Assembly (NCBI GenBank): GCA_963693315.1
Contig: OY856187.1
Span: 77,817,394-77,881,393 of the forward strand
Length of the DNA: 64,000 nt
DNA from: Diogma glabrata
Taxonomy: Eukaryota > Arthropoda > Insecta > Diptera > Cylindrotomidae
Direction of reading: 5' to 3'
The position numbers were made by a program, and so were the translations under genes. Under the pieces are notes generated by a model that saw only the letters and a program-made list of their open reading frames with translations, was not told the origin of the DNA and ran no database searches. This document shows positions 57,701 through 64,000 of the stretch, piece by piece (the first letter of the stretch is position 1; every line of letters starts with the position of its first letter).

Positions 57701-58927
57701 AAATGCTTAATGCAGTAATCAACAATTTTAAATAAATTACATTTATCTCACAATCATTTCGTAAATGACAATATACAAATTTGAATACATGTCGATTTAA
57801 TCATTTTAATAAGGATAATTTTTTTTGTTTATAAAATTAAACAAAAAAAATAGAAATAACTTACTTGTAACTCTCCTCCATTGCAGATCGTGCACGGTCT
57901 AAAATAGATAAAATTTTTTGTTTAGCTGGCATTACAGTACGAGTCGTTCCAGTTGTACTTCCACCTGTAGCTGGTGAATGTGATGCCACTGGTACAGGAG
58001 GTCTATAATTGTATGCACGTGATGGAGGTACAGCAACACGTTTAAATGGTGGGCCACCTTCTGGTTGCTCAACTGGAATTCCTCCAGGTTCTGATAACAT
58101 TTCCCGCATTTGTTCTTGCCGTATTACATCATTATTATCCGGAATTAAATATTTTCTAACCTAAATCAAAAGAAACATGAATTAATCATCTTTACTGTTG
58201 TTGCGAATCAATTACTACCTCAGCTAGAGCATACGCAATCCGCGCATGCGCTTCAGCCGGAGGAGCCAACGCAGATATTTCAACATGTAGATCGTCATTT
58301 AAATGTATATATTTGGGATCCAAAGAAGCACGTAATTCTTCTTCTTTTTTCCTGTCTTTCATAGAACCACGTCCAAGTACGGCCATTTTACACATTGTTT
58401 CTTCTTGGAGCCTTTTCATTGAATTTCCTTTGGGACCAAGAAGTTTTCCAACAAAATTAAACTTTGGATGTTCTTTAACAGGAACTAACACCTTAACAGT
58501 TACCCGAATTTGTTTTTCACGATATATATCAACATATTTAAGATCTCTTGCTGGTATTTTTCCCGTTTCACGAACTTTTGAAATTTCTATTTATAGATAA
58601 TAAGAAGTAGACATTACTTTTTACTAAAACATTTATGATTTTATAATGAGGACAAATTTGCCGGTATTTATTTTAATTAGCTAAAAACAAACCTTGGTCA
58701 ATAAGCCGATCGGCATTTGGATATTTGTGATCTATTTGCACTTTTTCACCTAATAAATCCCTAATATATTCACTTGTTTTTTCGGTCATAGGATTACTTT
58801 CATCATTGTCATCTGGTTCAGAACGTGTAGAATTTTTTCTTTTAAAATCGCTTGAAGATCCATCGCCATAGTTTGAGTAATCACCATTTCCTTCATACGT
58901 ATCCGCCATTGGTTCAATTTTTATCAT
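54753..58927 (-). CDS. STAR-family KH RNA-binding protein (Sam68/qkr58E/kep1 type)
   Basis: Nuclear RNA-binding protein of the KHDRBS group, which regulates splicing. Five exons are predicted: 58693-58927, 58219-58586, 57865-58160, 55146-55324 and 54753-54928, with introns of 106, 58, 2540 and 217 bp. Together they give 417 residues. An in-frame TAG directly precedes the ATG at 58927. Seen in order: an acidic N-terminus; a QUA1-like region ([15 protein letters not shown], about 53); a KH domain with the GxxG loop GPKG at 129-132 and [16 protein letters not shown]; a QUA2-like region ([24 protein letters not shown]); a Pro/Arg linker; a Tyr-rich segment (about 300-358, [15 protein letters not shown]); and a Ser/His/Arg tail ending [12 protein letters not shown]. 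The last two exons were added because all splice phases agree and a Tyr-rich plus basic tail is typical of Sam68. Confidence 0.85.
55325..57864 (-). other. Large intron 3 of the STAR/KH gene
   Basis: It runs from the strong donor GTAAGT (57864) to AATCCAG (55325) on the minus strand. It holds no recognisable gene. The segment at about 55900-57450 is less AT-rich than its flanks and looks like a fully decayed insertion, but no domain can be read. Confidence 0.6.
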
Positions 58928-59227
58928 CTACGTTTAGGGAACAGAATAAACGAAGTTATTTTGCTTCCCGATAAAATTTTACATAAAAAAACTTATTTTA
59001 AAATAAAATATCAAACACCAATTAATCGATTGACAAGAAACCTTTATTTTATATTAAAATGTCTGCTATTAAAATTTTGAACGTGCTTAGTATTGCCATA
59101 CAAAAATTACTATTTTTCAAATATGTACCTCTGGTAAAGTGATTACAGCGCACCCTCTTAGCAAAATTTAAAAACTCTGACGACTGGTAAAGTGATAACA
59201 GCACACCCTCTTAGCAAAATTTAGAAA
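58928..59227. other. STAR/KH gene upstream region with 53 bp tandem duplication
   Basis: CTGGTAAAGTGATTACAGCG at 59131 recurs with small changes at 59184, each copy followed by CACCCTCTTAGCAAAATTTA. No other feature. The likely promoter of the STAR/KH gene lies here. Confidence 0.6.
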
Positions 59228-60150
59228 CTATTTAAACAGATCAAAATTCAAAAGAACAGTAAGTATAATATTAAAATTTTGGTTTTTATTTATTTTGGAT
59301 AAATAATTTAAAAAATAACAGTATAAAAGATTTAAATTGAAGTAACAATTAAAATTGTTTAGGTTTTCTTCTCGAGACTGCCAATATATGCAACATTTTA
59401 AAACTTTTGCTAAGAGCTGCACAAAATCGGTAAAATAATTTTTAGCACATCTTGAGGAGATATTAAATAGAATAGCGGTTTGTATATTGTTCATATTCAT
59501 CTTTATTCGACACATTGTCAATATTATACTATTTTTTTGAGACAACCCAATATTATAGGGCTCTTCTGACCTTATTAACAAACAGCACTTATGTAACCGT
59601 TCTAACAAAGTTAAAGTTGGAATTCCAGTCATGGAATTTAATTTTTCGTCAGTATCAATAAGGAACCGTAATTTATTAAGTTTTTCTGGCTCACCATTAA
59701 TTTCCACAGATACGTAGCGCTCGTGAATGTTGAATTGAGTACCTATGCAGACTTGATGTATGGGTGGCACAACTTCATCTTCGTTGTTGTTATTGGGATA
59801 AATATTTCCAAAGCCATCTTCTGTTCTACTGGACGTATCAATTGATAAGCTAGAAAATGAAATATAAGTACAAACAAGATTTACAATTATACATTAAGTT
59901 TCAAAATTGTACATACTTGTTAATTATATTAAACCTAACTTTTCTTGCCTTTGGCTTCCTCGTCATTATGCTAAATAAATGATTGTGATAAATTTTCTGG
60001 AGCAAAAGCATTTGATGTTATGCCCATTTTCGTATACTTGCCCGTGGTAATGGAATTAGAATCTGTTCTTTCTTGAAATGCTTGCTACAGATCACAAAGT
60101 TTTTGGGAATCTTTTTTCCCATCCTCAGTACATATTTCCATTCATTTAAT
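59228..60150 (-). pseudogene. THAP-domain / transposase-like gene, truncated
   Basis: The minus-strand frame at 60018-60150 holds the C-terminal two thirds of a THAP zinc finger: LNEWKYVL, then PKNFVICSKHF with the last Cys and His. A splice-like link (AACAA|GTATGT to TTTTCTAG, 59850-59943) leads to a frame at 59228-59849. That frame resembles the helix-turn-helix preceding DDE_Tnp_4 transposases (SIILTMCRIKMNMNNIQTAIL ... CAKNYFTDFVQLLAK). The DDE domain is absent, a stop or frameshift lies near 59990-60018, and an LTR inserted at 60152 removes the THAP N-terminus. It is most likely the remnant of a THAP-bearing DNA transposon rather than a working host gene. Confidence 0.6.
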
Positions 60151-60151
60151 T

Positions 60152-60560
60152 TGTAACGATCGCAATAATCGCAAAACAATAATAAAATCAAATTCCTCTT
60201 TGTTTTCAATTCAATAGAAATGTATTACATTAATTTCCGTTCATTTTTACATTAATAGTACTTTTAAAATTTTCCCAACTTAACTGCTAATTGATTTTGA
60301 ATATATTATAAAAAGCCAACGAACGTACTAAATTTTTATTTCCAATACTAATGAACAGATGTCGTTGTTAATCATTGCTGAATTTTGAAGATTACCCGAT
60401 TTTGTTTTGACATCATGAGATGTCAAAAGCAAAATCACATTTTGCAATTTAAAAAAAGATTGATTCCATTTTTGCTTTTCAAAAGAAAATGTTCAATTGT
60501 TTTTGGTGATTAAACATTAAATCAAACAAAAAAGTTAACACTGTTTTCATTAGTGTGTGA
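60152..60560 (+). mobile_element. Diverged LTR related to the 9.5 kb element
   Basis: It begins TGTAACGATCGC and aligns with the start of the 1180 bp LTR through AACAATAATAAAA.CAA, TTCATTTTTACATTAATAGTA, AACGAACG.AC and GATGTCAAAA blocks. Clear similarity fades after about 60560, so the 3' end is unknown. No internal region follows, so it is a solo or truncated LTR of a related subfamily. Confidence 0.75.
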
Positions 60561-61190
60561 TTTGGATTACATATATACATTTTTTCTGAAGTTTTTCATT
60601 CTTGTTTTCATTAAGTTTTTTTACTTAATTTATCTTAAAAGAAATCTGCTTTATAAAATGTGGCAGTACATGAAGATAAAGTATCCAATGATGTTATCGA
60701 AAGTGTGAATAGCAAGGATAACAGTGATCGAAGCTATTACCACAGTTAGAGACAATCGTTTGTTTGATGGTTTTTCCGGTTGTTGAAACCGCATGGATTC
60801 AAAGGCAGATATATAAATGAAAAGTTAAAGGATCAAATGCAATGTTCAATTGGGCATTTCGAACAACGAAGGTGTAATTCAACAGCAGCAACTGATGTTC
60901 ACAAATTAGTTCATCCAATATAATTAATTGATCAAACGCTAGCCAAGGGAATTGAAGAATTAGAACCGGATCATCAATCAACAGTTAATAATTTAAGGTA
61001 TTTATTGTAAATATATATATTGGTTTTAGTTTAATTATTCTCTTTGGAATGTCAGGCTAATTATATAAAATTTAAGAGATTCCCAAATTTACGATTCGAT
61101 TTTATCCCGGGTAAATTCCTTTTAAATATATTAGTTAACAAAGGTCCAAGATAATAAATTCTATTTTATTTAACATTAAACTTTTTTTTT
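60561..61190. other. Unassigned
   Basis: AT-rich. Fragments such as plus-strand 60820-60900 (QCSIGHFEQRRCN) faintly recall a zinc-finger protein but have stops on both sides. No call is made. Confidence 0.4.
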
Positions 61191-61199
61191 TAAAGGTAA

Positions 61200-61764
61200 A
61201 AGAACGCAATTAAACTTTTTTTCACAGAAGGATTTGCAAAATGATGTCATTATTTCTGGTATACCAAATCCTGTGTCAGGTAAAAGCGATTTAGAGCTTT
61301 TTATAACTAAACTTCAGCAACTATTTAACTATGAAATGGATATAAAATTTGTAAGCAGCAGAACTAAAACAAATGACGGCATAACTCTCATTATCATCAA
61401 ATTTAATAATTTTCAAAATAAAATGGATTTTATGAAACTTGTTAGAGCTCGTGGTCCTATATTTTTGAATGAGCTATATAATGTGGAACAATCAGAATCG
61501 CCAGCAACACGAAAGCAGAAAATTTATATAAACGAAAGGCTAACTCCCTGCAATCTAAAATTAATAAACGAAGGACGGAAATTAGTTGGTGATAAAAAAT
61601 TATTTAAATGTTCTTATCGTAATTTCAACATTTGTGTTCAGCGTTCTAAAAACCAGAATTTTATTATTGTCAGATCACTTGAACAATTATATAAAATAGG
61701 AGATAGATCTGTTAGCATTGAAAAATCAACAAAACATCGACATCCGAATCAAAACAAAAGTTAA
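61200..61764 (+). pseudogene. Non-LTR retrotransposon ORF1, 5'-incomplete
   Basis: About 180 residues from near 61207. NDVIISGIPNP is the usual start of the RRM-like part of ORF1 proteins in CR1/Jockey-type elements (FP-like nucleic-acid-binding protein). IYINERLTPCNLKLINEGRKL and the basic end match its C-terminal domain. The coiled-coil N-terminus is not visible, so the ORF is probably truncated. The endonuclease frame starts about 330 bp downstream on the same strand. Confidence 0.7.
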
Positions 61765-62096
61765 AAGAAATCAAAATAAATTGAAAGAAATCTATTTAGT
61801 GTTTAGGAAAAATTGCTTTTTCTGTAAATTTTTGACTTTTTTCTCGATAAATTGAGCAATTGAAAAAGAAGTAAAAAAAATTTTTGTAGAAACAAAAGTA
61901 AAAAAAAACTGTTTAGGTCAAAAAAATTTTATTTTCTGTTAAGTGATATTTATGTATATTTAGTTTAGAAAAAAAAAATTGTTACTGTCCATCATTAATT
62001 CTATATTGATACTGTTACTGTTGCAGTTGAATTGGTTTTTACACAAGGTAAATTTGAAGTATATTTCATTGTAGTAGTTAAATTAAAACAAAAATT

Positions 62097-63404
62097 GTGG
62101 ATGACTCGGATGACCTGCTAAAAGAAGTGAATATTACCTACTCTCGGTTTGACTCGAATGATAGTTTAACAAATTTGTCCATTATGTATGTAAATGCAAG
62201 AAGTATAAGAGGCAAAATGACTGATATTGAACTAACCGCAAATTCTCTATGCAAAATTCCATCAGTCATTGTTGTTTCTGAAACATGGATTTACGCTCGG
62301 GAAGAACAATATTACAATTTGCCACATTATAACTCCTTTCACTGCAGTCGCGATAATAAGCAAGGTGGGGGTGTTAGTGTCTTCGTCCATGAATCTATAC
62401 ATGCTACCAAATTATATAATCTAACCGCCCGTGATTCTAGTTACATTGTTATTAAGTTAATATAGATATATAGTTATTATAGTTAATATAGTTAATATAG
62501 ACCACCATCTGCAGATATAGGAATTTTCTTTGAAAACTTTGATTATATTCTAACTCAATATAAATCATCTGTGATAGTGGGCGATTTAAATATAAACTAT
62601 TTAGATTCTTATGATCCGATAAACATAAATTTAATAGGGTTGACACTCTCTAATGGTTACTTAATTCTTAACTCCACTGACCATGCTTATGCAACACGCA
62701 TCTCAAATCAAGTATCAACCACAATTGATTATGCAATTACTGATTGTATTTCCCTGACATACAAACTTGCGTTGTTAGACGTTTCGTTTTCTGATCACAA
62801 AATTATGATTTTAAATATAAATAAAAATATAAAGAATTCCAAATACTCAAGAGACACCATTACAGTCTTTGATTATCCAAATGCATCTTTGGAAGTCTCA
62901 TCCGTAAACTTTGAAAATGTATCGTCATTTTCTGAGTTAAATTTCATTATAACTGATATTGTTGAAAAAAATACTTTAAAACGAACCATGATCAAAAAAC
63001 AAAAACCATGGATAAATTCTAGTCTAATCGAATTGATAAAAAACAGAGAATACTACTACTCAAAACATAAAAAATTTCCCACAAATAAGACATTAGAACA
63101 TGAATTTAAATTATACAGGAATTTGGCTAATAATCTAAACAAGAAATTAAGAAATGAATATTATAAAAGAGAATTTGATAAACATAAAGGTAATGCAAGG
63201 AAAAACTGGATGGTCCTGAATAAATTAATTTATAATAAAGAAATATCAAATAGGCAACAAGTTGCCTCCTTATCTAAAGACAATGTTACAATCGATGATC
63301 CTACTACAATAGCAAACGAGTTTAATAGTTACTTCATAAATGTCTTGCACAACAGATTCAGTACCATCCTCTATGCCTATCTTCTCTACCTATTTAAGTT
63401 ATAA
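62097..63404 (+). pseudogene. Non-LTR retrotransposon ORF2: AP endonuclease region
   Basis: An apurinic-type endonuclease split into two frames. The first (62097-62465) has MYVNARSIRGKMTDIE, VVSETW with the catalytic Glu, and GGGVSVFV. It breaks at an expansion of TTAATATAG-type units (62455-62500). It resumes with SSVIVGDLNINYLD, DYAITD and SFSDHKIMIL, the last carrying the SDH active site. A linker region follows (KPWINSSLIELIKNR ... NWMVLNKL). Another frameshift lies near 63345. Inactive copy. Confidence 0.85.
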
Positions 63405-64000
63405 TATTAATGACCAATTAGAGCTTCAAGAAACCACCCACGAGGAAGTTTCTAGCATCATCTCTAATTTAAATAGAAATGCTGCAGCAGGCAGCGATAA
63501 AATCTCAATGAAATTCCTATTTATTGTGAAAGATAAGCTTTCCCCAATCTTATCGAAACTGATTAACCAATCAATTAATAGTGGAAAATATCCTGATAGT
63601 CTTAAGGTAGCAAAAGTTTGTCCAATATTTAAAATAGGAGATAAGACCTTGATTTCAAATTATCGTCCTATATCTGTCTCTAGCTCTTTCTCAAAAATAT
63701 TTGAGCGGGTTCTCCTTACTAGATTAAGTGCATATTTAAGCCAACATAATATCATTAACAAAAATCAATTTGGATTTGTTCATAAATCGTCTATTGAAGG
63801 CGCGGTTGCAAATGCTCTAAATGAAGTTTATGTCGCTCTAGATCAGAATTTTTTCGTTGCAATTTTATTCATTGATATCCAAAAAGCATTTGACTGTATT
63901 AGTCATAACATATTACTCCAGAAACTGAAAAGTATCAATTTATCTCTGATATCGCTATCACTATTTGAAGACTATTTTAAAAATAGAAAACAGTTTACTG
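63392..64000 (+). pseudogene. Non-LTR retrotransposon ORF2: reverse transcriptase, runs off the window
   Basis: After the shift near 63345 a new frame opens: LNRNAAAGSDKISMKFL, then VCPIFKIGDK, then NYRPISVSSSFSKIFERVL, the hallmark RT motifs 1-2. INKNQFGFVHKSS and LFIDIQKAFDCISH follow, the latter with the first catalytic Asp of RT. It stays open to the last base, so the YxDD box and 3' end lie outside. Jockey/CR1-like by the motif style. Confidence 0.9.

Noticed and set aside
60820..60900. Second THAP or zinc-finger exon on the plus strand
   Set aside because: Only a faint CX..HF pattern, with stops on both sides and no splice signals that continue the frame.

Overview
This is a eukaryotic window, AT-rich and crowded with transposons. 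It is almost certainly from an insect and probably from a dipteran. The evidence is the set of short introns (54 to about 220 bp) in otherwise ordinary animal genes, the copia element with its internal initiator-Met tRNA primer site, and the CsRn1-type gypsy element. No bacterial operon, CRISPR array or rRNA was seen. Exon boundaries were worked out by hand from reading frame, splice signals and family resemblance, so they are predictions.

Five host genes can be supported: mRpL43 (minus, 11828-12422), SdhC (plus, 14533-15169), TMCO1 (plus, 15452-16170), a REXO2-type oligoribonuclease (plus, 32949-33743) and a STAR/KH RNA-binding protein of the Sam68/qkr58E/kep1 type (minus, 54753-58927). Three of the five encode mitochondrial or mitochondrially targeted proteins; this is probably chance. 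A decayed copy of the ESCRT gene CHMP7 lies at 9011-10183, and a decayed THAP-domain transposase-like gene at 59228-60150.

The rest is layered mobile DNA. Positions 1832-8393 hold a broken copia element carrying a foldback mutation, a MITE and a 2.25 kb terminal-inverted-repeat element. A second copia LTR piece appears at about 10826-10900, beyond the CHMP7 pseudogene. Positions 11041-14384 hold MITEs and a 300 bp inverted duplication next to mRpL43. Positions 16300-19016 hold repeats, a minisatellite and a MITE. A structurally complete CsRn1-clade gypsy element lies at 19190-25082 (minus strand) with LTRs that look identical and a clear -1 frameshift site. Next to it is a 5'-truncated I-type non-LTR element (about 25090-29740, minus) split by a hAT element (25910-28347).

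Positions 29976-32013 and 34471-39276 hold further inverted-repeat elements and a second hAT relic. Positions 39978-49481 hold a 9.5 kb gypsy-type element with 1180 bp LTRs, one long gag-pol frame and a long structured leader. Immediately after it, 49564-52074 is a set of nested inverted repeats. A diverged relative of the 1180 bp LTR is inserted in the THAP gene at 60152. The window ends inside a plus-strand non-LTR retrotransposon (ORF1, endonuclease, reverse transcriptase).

The observations most worth following up are: the CHMP7 copy lying between copia pol and a copia-type LTR; the nested palindromes at 49564-52074; the long inverted duplication at the mRpL43 promoter; the frameshift cassette of the intact CsRn1 element; and the GC-AG intron in TMCO1.
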